Below, one piece after another: positions 1 through 5,578 of a stretch of 5,578 bases of DNA (position 1 is its first letter; every line of letters begins with the position of its first letter). The stretch covers positions 1 through 5,578 of the forward strand of contig JAITVW010000188.1 of assembly GCA_031285605.1 (NCBI GenBank), written 5' to 3'. Made by a program: the position numbers and the translations under genes. This DNA comes from Fusobacteriales bacterium. Lineage in GTDB: Bacteria > Fusobacteriota > Fusobacteriia > Fusobacteriales > Leptotrichiaceae. The notes beneath the pieces are model-generated. The model did no database searches and was not told the DNA's origin. It worked only from the letters and a program-made list of their open reading frames with translations.

Positions 1-82
1 ACTCATTTTTCTTCATACTTTTCTTGATAAAAATTTCTAGTTTTTTCTTGACTTTTTATAACTGGTCTTTTTTAATACAGGG
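1..82. other. Left-edge A/T-rich stretch with no recognised gene
   Basis: This stretch lies downstream of the truncated GyrI-like start (139-83). On the minus strand, one frame is open from about 65 down to a TGA at 5-3 and would read as a charged tail (ending YQEKYEEK). It has no start and no similarity I recognise. None of the three minus-strand frames continues the GyrI-like domain, so the DNA here was either rearranged or is unrelated intergenic sequence. An ATG at 16-14 begins a reading frame that runs off the window, but it lacks a convincing ribosome binding site. Confidence 0.4.
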
Positions 83-139
83 TTACGTTGTTGCTGCAAG
101 TATAGGTTCAATATCCATGATTTTTATTTCATAGTTCAT
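83..139 (-). pseudogene. Truncated start of a GyrI-like effector-binding protein
   Basis: The frame encodes only 18 residues (MNYEIKIMDIEPILAATT) and then a TAA. It has a good ribosome binding site (AAGGCGG, complement of 147-153) seven bases before the ATG. It begins 14 bases after the stop of the AraC-type regulator, so the two would be co-transcribed and possibly translationally coupled. The 18 residues resemble the first strand of stand-alone GyrI-like small-molecule-binding proteins (about 150 residues in the family, typically starting MxYEIKI with a conserved proline and a hydrophobic pair before an R-Y-x-G motif). That family match is from memory of the family pattern, not a search. 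The R-Y-x-G motif and everything after it is absent in all three frames downstream. The likely history is an intact effector-binding partner gene cut by a deletion or rearrangement. The alternative is a chance short leader-like peptide. Confidence 0.45.
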
Positions 140-153
140 AAAATAACCGCCTT

Positions 154-1017
154 TCAAATATTTTCTTCTTTTTTTAATGGAAACCAAAGTTCCGATCTGT
201 AAGTATGAGATTTTATATCATCGTCAGTATACACTTCTATTTCCGGAGCATTTCCATATTCATAACCGGAAGTAGGAAGCCACTCGGTGTAAAATTGTCT
301 GTAAATTTTTTGAATACTTTCAGGAGCTGCACCGGTGCAGTCGAATATAACCCATGTAGCGGCAGGTACTGTGTATTCAAAGGTGTTTTCCAATGATTCA
401 TTGCTTTTTACCGCAATATAGTAATAAAAGTTTTCTTTGTTTTCATAAACAGTGACTCCAAGAATTTTTGGGAAATCAAGAGTGATTAATCTGCATAATT
501 CAGGGAAAATTTTAGATTTCTTTGTATCTGTCCAAAATACAGGAACATTTTTAAAATTATTCTCCATATCCGTTTCTAAATTCATTCTTAAGCCTGTGAC
601 TCTGAAAGCTTCCTTTTTTTCAATTCTGTAGTTTATTACAGAATTACCATTTATAGTGACAGAAAAGCTCATTCGAGGATAGGCTTTCAGCATAGTACCT
701 TTTAGACGGGCATTTACCGGTGAAATGCCGTGTATATTCTGGAAAGCTCTGTTAAATGAAGTGGGAGACTCATATCCATATTTAAAAGCTATGTCGATGA
801 TTTTTATATTGCTGCTCTGTATCTCAAATGCAGCAGCAGTCATACGTCTTCGGCGAATATATTCTGCAAGGGGAACCTCAGAGATATACGAGAACATTCT
901 TTGAAAGAGATAGACAGAACAGCAGGCAATTCTTGCTGCCTCTTCTATGTCCACTGTTTCGCACAGGTTATCTTCAATATAGTCAATAGCTTTATTAAGC
1001 CGTTTCAGCCACTCCAT
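154..1017 (-). CDS. AraC-family transcriptional regulator with C-terminal GyrI-like effector-binding domain
   Basis: This 287-residue protein has the Rob/SoxS-like layout: an N-terminal AraC DNA-binding domain followed by a GyrI-like (AraC_E_bind/GyrI-like) ligand pocket. It should act as a cytoplasmic regulator responding to a small molecule. Residues about 24-44 form the first helix-turn-helix (DIEEAARIACCS...LFQRMF). Residues about 72-100 form the second, with the family signature IIDIAFKYGYESPTSFNRAF followed by HGISP. The GyrI-like part runs from about 128 to 284; it begins INYRIEKKEAFRVTG and ends with the characteristic PEIEVYTDDD...SELWFPLK. The start at 1017 is chosen because AGGAGG lies five bases before it; the frame stays open for 32 more codons upstream (to 1113), but those ATGs have no ribosome binding site and encode no family-like sequence. 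Its ligand and targets are unknown. Many relatives control drug-efflux or stress genes, but no such gene is visible here. Two adjacent cysteines (32-33) sit inside the first helix-turn-helix. Confidence 0.93.
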   Translation of the reverse strand: MEWLKRLNKAIDYIEDNLCETVDIEEAARIACCSVYLFQRMFSYISEVPLAEYIRRRRMTAAAFEIQSSNIKIIDIAFKYGYESPTSFNRAFQNIHGISPVNARLKGTMLKAYPRMSFSVTINGNSVINYRIEKKEAFRVTGLRMNLETDMENNFKNVPVFWTDTKKSKIFPELCRLITLDFPKILGVTVYENKENFYYYIAVKSNESLENTFEYTVPAATWVIFDCTGAAPESIQKIYRQFYTEWLPTSGYEYGNAPEIEVYTDDDIKSHTYRSELWFPLKKEENI

Positions 1018-1022
1018 AAAAA

Positions 1023-1028
1023 CCTCCT
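1023..1028 (-). promoter_or_regulatory. Ribosome binding site that fixes the AraC-type regulator start
   Basis: On the minus strand this reads AGGAGG, five bases before the ATG at 1017-1015. It decides against the longer open frame that begins at 1113. Confidence 0.85.
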
Positions 1029-1078
1029 GAAAAATAATAAGATATATCTTTTTTGCATGCATCTGATATAAGTGTAAC

Positions 1079-1084
1079 ATTATA
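1079..1084 (-). promoter_or_regulatory. Possible -10 element for the AraC-type regulator
   Basis: The minus strand reads TATAAT here, about 60 bases before the start codon. No good -35 hexamer lies 16-18 bases upstream (only A-rich sequence), so the promoter would be weak or activator-dependent. Between it and the ribosome binding site are two short perfect palindromes, AAGATATATCTT (1039-1050) and TGCATGCA (1054-1061), which might be operator sites for autoregulation. In DNA this A/T-rich all of these could occur by chance. Confidence 0.3.
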
Positions 1085-1174
1085 AAAAATATATGTCCTC
1101 TCTTTTTATGCACAAAAATGTAAAAATAAAAATTTTAACTGTCTGAATACAAAAGAATATATTTGTAGATATAG

Positions 1175-1793
1175 AAAGCGGTAAATGCCGGAATTGTCAA
1201 CAATACCGGGAATAAGGGAATGGCAGCTCATAATAATGCAGATATCATAAATAACGGGACGGACAATAATAAGTAATTCATTATATAATCGGTTTTATCA
1301 GAATAAGGTAATAAACAACAGGATTGATTCCGTATTATCAAGAAGAGATATTGTCAGTACAGGTACAGAGTATTATTTTGAAGTATTGGGAAGCTTTTTG
1401 GATCAAAAAAATCTTAACGAAAGCAGTGGTTTTGACAGCAGTTCATATGGTGTAACAGTAGGAATGATGACGTCTGTAAATAACTCTAGCAGGAGCGGGA
1501 AGAAAAGCTGATATAAATTTATTTGCTGACGGAGTTTCAAATTTTAAAATAATTCCTAAAGTAAATTATTATTACGAAATGGCAGATCCTTATAAAAATA
1601 AAATATTAGTATGGCTTCATTTACAGATACAATAGATATATGGAGCAGAGAGGCTGAAAAAAATGATTTGAATCTAGGTTTGGATTTAGAATACAGTTTT
1701 AATACTTTTTCAGTTTTTGGGAGATACAGTGCAGGAGTTATAGATGATACAAATGAACAGTTTTTAAATCCGGGATTCAAATTTTTCTTTTAA
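1175..1793 (+). pseudogene. Decayed autotransporter adhesin: passenger tail and beta-barrel remnants
   Basis: Four pieces of one protein can be read on the plus strand, in different frames. Piece 1 (1175-1276) gives AVNAGIVNNTGNKGMAA followed by HNNADIINNG, a repeat style typical of fusobacterial autotransporter passengers. Piece 2 (about 1278-1511) gives RIDSVLSRRDIVSTGTEYYF and then EVLGSFLDQ...SSSYGVTVGMM, which resembles the first barrel strands. Piece 3 (1489-1635) gives AGAGRKADINLFADG...IPKVNYYYEMADPYKN. Piece 4 (1602-1793) gives SMASFTDTIDIWSREAEKND followed by LNLGLDLEYSF...FSVFGRYSAGV and ends NPGFKFFF-stop, a canonical outer-membrane beta-signal with a terminal phenylalanine. The signal peptide and nearly all of the passenger are missing. 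From the GTEYYF strand to the end only about 145 codons remain, where an intact barrel needs about 260-280, so the centre is deleted too. The frame change between pieces 3 and 4 falls in an A-run (about 1593-1603). A further frame change may lie near 1175, since another frame reads IQKNIFVDIESG just upstream (1147-1182). A functional product is very unlikely. Confidence 0.88.
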
Positions 1794-1836
1794 TATAAAT
1801 TGGGAATATCTACTTTTAGAAAAATAATTAATCAAT

Positions 1837-1865
1837 AAAAAAATGAGCTAAAAGCCCATTTTTTT
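1837..1865. terminator. Shared intrinsic terminator between convergent genes
   Basis: A run of seven A, a stem TGAGCT / AGCCCA with a three-base loop (1850-1852), and a run of seven T form a terminator that works in both directions. In plus-strand RNA one stem position is an A-C mismatch; in minus-strand RNA the same position is a G-U wobble, so the stem is fully paired. It therefore fits best as the terminator of the protease autotransporter, whose stop codon lies 20 bases away. It would also end transcripts from the decayed autotransporter on the other side. Confidence 0.85.
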
Positions 1866-1884
1866 ATATTCGGAATAATCAAAC

Positions 1885-4662
1885 TTAGTTAAGATTTATT
1901 CTTGCTCCCACTGAGAATACATTATTCATTACTTTTGATCTTTCTATCTGCATATCATAGTTAGCATACCATGACCATACAGGACTTACTTCTGTAAGAA
2001 TTCCCACACCTGTCCATGCAGTATTATCTGCAAGACCGATACCTTTTACCTTGAATTTCTCATCCGGAAGTCCTACATAAGATGCATCATAGCTCAAATC
2101 TTCATCATTAAATGCTGCCTGCCATGAGAGATAACCAAGAACTGTTGATTTTCCGGCTGCCCAGTCAAATCCGGCCTCGGCACGTAATCCTAATAATCCT
2201 GAAGTTTGTGAATAAGTTTTGCTGTCAGCTTTCAGACCAAAAAGACTGTTATCTTCAGAAAAGCTTCCTCTGTTTACACTGTCATATAAAAGACCGGCAA
2301 ACGGAGTTATACTTACATTCGGAGAAGTCTTGAACTTGTATCCTGCTTCCCCGTATCCTGAGAATACATAATCATCATGGTCTACAGAAAGATTTTCTGT
2401 GTATGATCCTATAATTACATCTCTTTCCACATCACTTGAAACATATGCTCCGCCAATACGTCCGAGTACATAGAAGCTGTCATTTTCAAATCCGTATCTT
2501 CCGTATAATGAGAAGCCCAGATTTTGGCTGTTTGATTCCCCTGCGTATCTGTCAAAGTCAGCCTTGGAATCAGAGAATGTAAATGCGGCTCCGAGAATAA
2601 ATTTACTGTTAAAAGCTTTGTCAATACCGATCTGTCCGCCGTAAAGGTAAGTATCTGCTTCGGCATATCCTGATTCATAAAGTCTTCCTACTGAACCAAT
2701 TGCATTAAACCAGACACCTGTGCTGTTACCCGGTTCAGTTATACTTCCAAGCCATGTCAGTCTGTTAGACAGATCCTTGTTTACAGCCTGTGATTGTTGG
2801 AATGTAAGAGCCTGAGCCGAAGCATAAATCTGTCCCGATAAGCTGTCAAGAGAGACAGCCAGTGTTTTTGAAGAAGCAGTCTGTTGTAAATATGCAGCTT
2901 GTGTTCTAAATGCTTCACTTCCTGTACCATCATCAAGTACCTTGAAGACCTGTTCAAGATTTGAAGCTGAGTTGTCTCTTGTAGCATCAGAGTTATAAGT
3001 ATCCGCAGAGTAAGCGGAAACATCTTTTCTAGTCATTTCCAGTTCTATATTATCTGAATTATACTGAAGTTCTGTATTTAAAAGTATTGGAGTTTCCACA
3101 GAGCCAAAACTGTTTTCTATTCCCTGATCAGCAACAAGAACTTTTCCATGTATATTGTCAGAAGAACTTACATAAACAGGATTGTTATTTTCATCTTTAG
3201 GAGTTTCTACTCTTAGGGCAGAAGCTGAAAGAGATGCTTTTCCTTTTACATTAATTGTGGAACCGGCAGTGATTTCAGTTACAGAATCTGAAGAAGCAGT
3301 GTAGTTTCCTGATATTGTCGTTCCGTTTGATTCATTTACAAAAGTACCTCCGTTATTTATAACGTTGTTATCAACATATCCTCCGTTGCTTGAGAAAGTA
3401 CCGTTTGTCTGTATCTGAACCTGTGATATTACTTTTCCGTTAACTGTAAGAGTACCGCCTCTGACAATATTGTCACCTGTATAAGTATTGTTTCCTGTAA
3501 GAATGAGTCTCCCCGTACCTTCTTTTATGACACCGGCATCACCGCTTATATCATTTCCGAAATAAGAAATAGCAGTGTCAAAATTAATATAAACATAGTT
3601 TCCCAGAGCCAGCTTCTTATCAAACAGAGCAGGGCCTTTTACGGCTTTCTCCACATTCAGAAGACCCCACCCGTAAATATCGTCTACACCGAGTTTTCCC
3701 ATATCAGTCGCAGTGGATAAAAGTGTCTGTCTCAGAAGATCTCCGTTCATCCACGGATATTTCTGCTGTACAAGAGCTGCCGCACCTGTAACTGCAGGGG
3801 CTGCAAATGAAGTTCCCATACCGGTGACATTTTGTACATAAAAGTTATAATCACCGACTGCTGCTATACACCAGTTTTGTGCAAGACCGCATTTATTGGC
3901 ATAATCAGCTGTAAGACCTGTACTGGAATCAATGGCAGTGACTGCAAGCCATCCTTTTTCCAAAAGCGGATGTAAATAAGGAAGTCCTGCTTCAGCACCG
4001 GGCTGTGGAGATTTTCCGTTTCCTGTAGCCCAAATAAATAACGAGTCGGAAGTTGCCCTTTTATAGAAAAAATCTATAACCGGATCAGATGAAGGAAACT
4101 CTGATTTTTTGGCAGTACCTGTGATTTTATCAGCACCGAATGACTGGTTAAATATTCTGACACCGTCATTATATAATGACTGGTACATAGGTAAAGTAGT
4201 ATCGACACATGTATCTGCCCCGTCATCACATGTTACTCCTGCGGAAATTGCTTTTATTTTAACATTAGGTGCCATACCAATTGTCTTACCACCTGCAACT
4301 TCAGCAACAAGATTTCCGTGTGCGTTAGTGTTTCCAGGAAATGAAGGATCTGTACTCATACGTGGATTATTCAAACTGTCTTTAAATTCTGCGTTTGTAG
4401 TGTCAAAGCCTGTGTCAATAATACCGATAGTGACCCCCGTTCCGTTGATACCGCTGCTTTTGACTGTGTTTGCTTTATGCGGATCGCTTTTGTTAAAAAG
4501 AACATAAGGTGCATCGGGAACAGTAACAGTACCGGAATCAGGGTTAGGTACAGATGGAATAGGTGTTGCCGGAGTTCCGCCTCCTCCACCGCCGCCACCG
4601 GAACTTCCGCATGCAGTAAGAGTAATAAGAAGAGCGGTGACCAATAAAAATTTCTTTTTCAT
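1885..4662 (-). CDS. Surface lipoprotein autotransporter with subtilisin-like (S8) serine protease passenger, NalP/SphB1-like
   Basis: This 925-residue protein is secreted through its own C-terminal barrel and should display a serine protease on the cell surface. Residues 1-18 are a lipoprotein signal ending in the lipobox LTAC, with Cys18 as the predicted lipid-anchored residue. A Gly/Ser stretch with eight glycines in a row (22-29) and a Pro-rich linker (to about 52) follow. The protease domain (about 55-342) has Asp83 in IGIIDTGFD, His115 in NAHGNLVAEVAGG, the oxyanion Asn215 in WATGN, and Ser285 in GMGTSFAAPA. Cys145/Cys152 and Cys258/Cys265 are two close pairs that could form disulfides. 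Residues about 377-411 match the autotransporter-associated beta-strand repeat (GTGRLILTGNNTYTGDN...GGTLTVNG), followed by a beta-helix-like stalk. Residues about 569-647 hold the pre-barrel helical segment with LSGQIYASAQAL, and 648-925 the barrel. The known relatives NalP and SphB1 are lipid-anchored and process other surface proteins; that role here is inference. Oddities: HGTH is changed to HGNL, and the chain ends INLN rather than in an aromatic residue. Confidence 0.95.
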   Translation of the reverse strand: MKKKFLLVTALLITLTACGSSGGGGGGGGTPATPIPSVPNPDSGTVTVPDAPYVLFNKSDPHKANTVKSSGINGTGVTIGIIDTGFDTTNAEFKDSLNNPRMSTDPSFPGNTNAHGNLVAEVAGGKTIGMAPNVKIKAISAGVTCDDGADTCVDTTLPMYQSLYNDGVRIFNQSFGADKITGTAKKSEFPSSDPVIDFFYKRATSDSLFIWATGNGKSPQPGAEAGLPYLHPLLEKGWLAVTAIDSSTGLTADYANKCGLAQNWCIAAVGDYNFYVQNVTGMGTSFAAPAVTGAAALVQQKYPWMNGDLLRQTLLSTATDMGKLGVDDIYGWGLLNVEKAVKGPALFDKKLALGNYVYINFDTAISYFGNDISGDAGVIKEGTGRLILTGNNTYTGDNIVRGGTLTVNGKVISQVQIQTNGTFSSNGGYVDNNVINNGGTFVNESNGTTISGNYTASSDSVTEITAGSTINVKGKASLSASALRVETPKDENNNPVYVSSSDNIHGKVLVADQGIENSFGSVETPILLNTELQYNSDNIELEMTRKDVSAYSADTYNSDATRDNSASNLEQVFKVLDDGTGSEAFRTQAAYLQQTASSKTLAVSLDSLSGQIYASAQALTFQQSQAVNKDLSNRLTWLGSITEPGNSTGVWFNAIGSVGRLYESGYAEADTYLYGGQIGIDKAFNSKFILGAAFTFSDSKADFDRYAGESNSQNLGFSLYGRYGFENDSFYVLGRIGGAYVSSDVERDVIIGSYTENLSVDHDDYVFSGYGEAGYKFKTSPNVSITPFAGLLYDSVNRGSFSEDNSLFGLKADSKTYSQTSGLLGLRAEAGFDWAAGKSTVLGYLSWQAAFNDEDLSYDASYVGLPDEKFKVKGIGLADNTAWTGVGILTEVSPVWSWYANYDMQIERSKVMNNVFSVGARINLN

Positions 4663-4668
4663 GAAATA

Positions 4669-4674
4669 CCTCCT
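4669..4674 (-). promoter_or_regulatory. Ribosome binding site of the protease autotransporter
   Basis: The minus strand reads AGGAGG six bases before the ATG at 4662-4660. It supports this start, which also gives a complete lipoprotein signal peptide. Confidence 0.88.
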
Positions 4675-4707
4675 TTTATTTAAGATAACTGTACTCTCAA
4701 TAAAAAA

Positions 4708-4721
4708 ATCAAAGCTTTGAT
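4708..4721. repeat. 14-base perfect palindrome in the protease leader
   Basis: The sequence ATCAAAGCTTTGAT is its own reverse complement and lies 46 bases before the protease start codon, downstream of the predicted promoter. On the minus strand it is followed directly by a run of seven T, so in RNA it could form a small, weak hairpin with a U-tract. Alternatively it is a dimeric-repressor operator. With five A/T-rich stem pairs the hairpin alone would be a poor terminator. Confidence 0.4.
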
Positions 4722-4840
4722 AAATAAAAAAATGTCAGACTATAAACTTATAATTTATATTAAAAAAAAATAAGATATACTAAAAATTTATTTTTTATTA
4801 AGACATAGAGAAGTACAGAAATATTAATAGACTTACAATA

Positions 4841-4869
4841 ATTATACATATCTGAACAGTAAAAGTCAA
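4841..4869 (-). promoter_or_regulatory. Sigma-70-type promoter of the protease autotransporter
   Basis: On the minus strand, TTGACT (4869-4864) and TATAAT (4846-4841) are separated by exactly 17 bases, giving 11 of 12 consensus matches. Transcription would begin near 4834, leaving a leader of about 170 bases before the protease ATG. It is the best promoter match in this intergenic region for either gene. Confidence 0.7.
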
Positions 4870-4871
4870 GA

Positions 4872-4948
4872 TTAAGATAATAAAATAAAGTCGTTTATAA
4901 ATTTAAGAAAAATTAAAACATTGAGTGAATTAAAAATAAAGGCATAGA
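4872..4948 (+). promoter_or_regulatory. Weak candidate promoters for the peptide-binding lipoprotein gene
   Basis: Two plus-strand pairs are possible: TTAAGA (4872-4877) with TATAAA (4896-4901) at 18 bases, and TTGAGT (4921-4926) with CATAGA (4943-4948) at 16 bases. Both are imperfect and the region is so A/T-rich that chance matches are expected. I cannot choose between them. Confidence 0.25.
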
Positions 4949-4994
4949 AAAAATATGAAAAATTTAGTAAAATATATATATAAAATAATTGTTG

Positions 4995-5001
4995 AAAGGA
5001 G
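4995..5001 (+). promoter_or_regulatory. Ribosome binding site of the peptide-binding lipoprotein
   Basis: AAAGGAG lies four bases before the ATG at 5006-5008. It fixes the start, which also yields a complete lipoprotein signal peptide. Confidence 0.8.
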
Positions 5002-5005
5002 AAAA

Positions 5006-5578
5006 ATGAAAAAAATATTTTTATTATTTATAACCATGATTCTTATTTCCTGCGGAGGTGCAGGTAAAGAAAACAACTCTTCCGGAAACACTAAAATTAT
5101 AGTAAATGAAACAGCAGAACCAAAATCAATAGATCCGGGGCTTTTGACAGATCAAAGCGGAATAGCGGTTAATTCACTGGTAAGTGAAGGTTTGACAAGA
5201 GAAGGGAAAGACGGGGCTCCAGAGCCGGGATTGGCTGAAAAATGGGATATAAGCGAAGACGGGCTCACATGGACTTTTCACCTGAGAGAAAATATAAGAT
5301 GGTCCGGGGGAGAACCTGTTACAGCAGACGATTTCAAATTTGCATGGCTGAGGGTACTGGATCCGGCTACAGCTTCGGAATATGCTTATATGCTTCATTA
5401 TATAAAAGGCGGTCAGGCGTATAATGAAGGTAAAGGAAAAAAAGAGGATGTAGGAATAAATGTAATAAACAGCAAAACGCTGGAAGTAAAACTGGAAAGA
5501 CCCACTGCTTATTTTGCTTCACTGACGGCATCACCTACATATGCTCCGATTAGGGAGAAGTTTTTTTATGAGAAAGGA
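5006..5578 (+). CDS. oppA: Oligopeptide ABC transporter substrate-binding lipoprotein, OppA type (partial, 3' end beyond window)
   Basis: The first 191 residues are present and the frame is open to the window edge. Family members are usually about 530-550 residues, so roughly a third is seen. The protein would capture oligopeptides outside the inner membrane and hand them to an Opp-type ABC permease, whose genes would be expected to the right but are not visible. Residues 1-16 form a lipoprotein signal with lipobox LISC (Cys16). From about residue 30 the family-5 solute-binding fold begins (KIIVNETAEPKSIDPGL). Residues 76-120 carry its signature: LAEKWDISEDGLTWTFHLRE, then W99, GGEPVTADDF and W114 followed by RVLDP. 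The following ASEYAYML and the YF at 171-172 fit the oligopeptide branch (OppA) better than the dipeptide or nickel branches. It is transcribed divergently from the surface protease; the pairing suggests, but does not show, uptake of peptides released by proteolysis. Confidence 0.88.
   Translation, partial: MKKIFLLFITMILISCGGAGKENNSSGNTKIIVNETAEPKSIDPGLLTDQSGIAVNSLVSEGLTREGKDGAPEPGLAEKWDISEDGLTWTFHLRENIRWSGGEPVTADDFKFAWLRVLDPATASEYAYMLHYIKGGQAYNEGKGKKEDVGINVINSKTLEVKLERPTAYFASLTASPTYAPIREKFFYEKG

Larger units (their letters stand above)
4663..5005. other. Divergent intergenic region, very A/T-rich, between protease and peptide-binding lipoprotein genes
   Basis: This 343-base stretch separates two genes read outward. 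No open frame or RNA gene is recognisable in it. It holds the protease promoter (4841-4869), a 14-base palindrome (4708-4721), long A-runs and T-runs, and weak promoter-like matches for the rightward gene. Both genes have an untranslated leader here; for the protease it would be about 170 bases if the promoter call is right. The A/T-rich DNA upstream of the protease -35 (about 4870-4890) could serve as an UP element. Confidence 0.7.

Noticed and set aside
1..16. Possible start of another minus-strand gene (MKKNE...) leaving the window
   Set aside because: Only five codons are visible and there is no clear ribosome binding site; it cannot be supported.
1018..1113. Longer start for the AraC-type regulator (32 extra residues)
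   Set aside because: The extra residues are not AraC-like, none of the upstream ATGs has a ribosome binding site, and AGGAGG sits at the right distance from the start at 1017.
1556..1780. 74-codon minus-strand open frame
   Set aside because: It is antisense to the autotransporter pseudogene, whose plus-strand pieces are recognisable barrel sequence; the minus frame has no features of its own.
2415..3023. Minus-strand open frames of 87 and 80 codons in a second frame of the autotransporter
   Set aside because: They overlap the barrel and pre-barrel region in another frame, show no family features and lack ribosome binding sites; they are coding shadows.
4109..4507. 132-codon open frame on the plus strand
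   Set aside because: It lies wholly inside the protease domain of the autotransporter on the opposite strand, where Asp83, His115 and flanking motifs are clearly coding. It has no ribosome binding site and no recognisable domain.
4575..4598. Polyglycine tract as a phase-variable homopolymer, as known for the C-tract of nalP
   Set aside because: The eight glycines use mixed codons (GGT, GGC, GGA), so there is no long pure G or C run prone to slippage.
4740..4830. Further TATAAT-like elements in the divergent region (for example plus-strand TATAAT at 4749-4754)
   Set aside because: No partner -35 element lies at a suitable distance, and such hexamers are expected by chance in DNA of this A/T content.

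Overview
This is an AT-rich window. It reads like the chromosome of a diderm, low-GC bacterium, and the best guess is the Fusobacteriota (Leptotrichiaceae type, such as Sebaldella or Leptotrichia). The grounds are the strong AGGAGG ribosome binding sites, the A/T-rich intergenic DNA, two autotransporter barrels (so an outer membrane is present), and the style of passenger remnant rich in 'NNTGN/NNG' repeats that is common in fusobacterial autotransporters. The taxonomic call is inference; no marker gene is present.

Layout, left to right. (1) Positions 1-139, minus strand: the very short reading frame at 139-83 looks like the beginning of a stand-alone GyrI-like effector-binding protein, cut off by a stop after 18 codons. 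The 82 bases to its left hold no recognisable gene. (2) Positions 1017-154, minus strand: an intact 287-residue AraC/Rob-type regulator, with two helix-turn-helix motifs followed by a GyrI-like ligand-binding domain. It sits directly upstream of the remnant, with only 14 bases between them. (3) Positions about 1175-1793, plus strand: a decayed autotransporter. The tail of the passenger and pieces of the barrel are readable only by changing frame at least three times, and the 5' part and the middle of the barrel are missing. (4) Positions 1837-1865: an intrinsic terminator shared by the convergent pseudogene and protease gene, with a better-paired stem in the minus-strand RNA. (5) Positions 4662-1885, minus strand: an intact 925-residue subtilisin-like (S8) autotransporter protease with a lipoprotein signal, a polyglycine tether, a complete Asp/His/Ser triad, a short beta-helix stalk and a C-terminal barrel. 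This is the architecture of NalP and SphB1. (6) Positions 4663-5005: a 343-base, very A/T-rich divergent intergenic region. It holds a near-consensus promoter for the protease and a 14-base perfect palindrome. (7) From 5006 to the right edge, plus strand: the first 191 codons of an OppA-type peptide-binding lipoprotein, cut by the window end.

How the parts may work together: the protease would be displayed on the cell surface, tethered by lipid. In the known NalP/SphB1 systems such proteases process other surface proteins. The neighbouring autotransporter that might once have been a partner is now dead. The divergent OppA gene would import oligopeptides, but a functional link to the surface protease is only suggested by position. 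The AraC regulator could have acted on one of its neighbours, but nothing in the sequence proves this.
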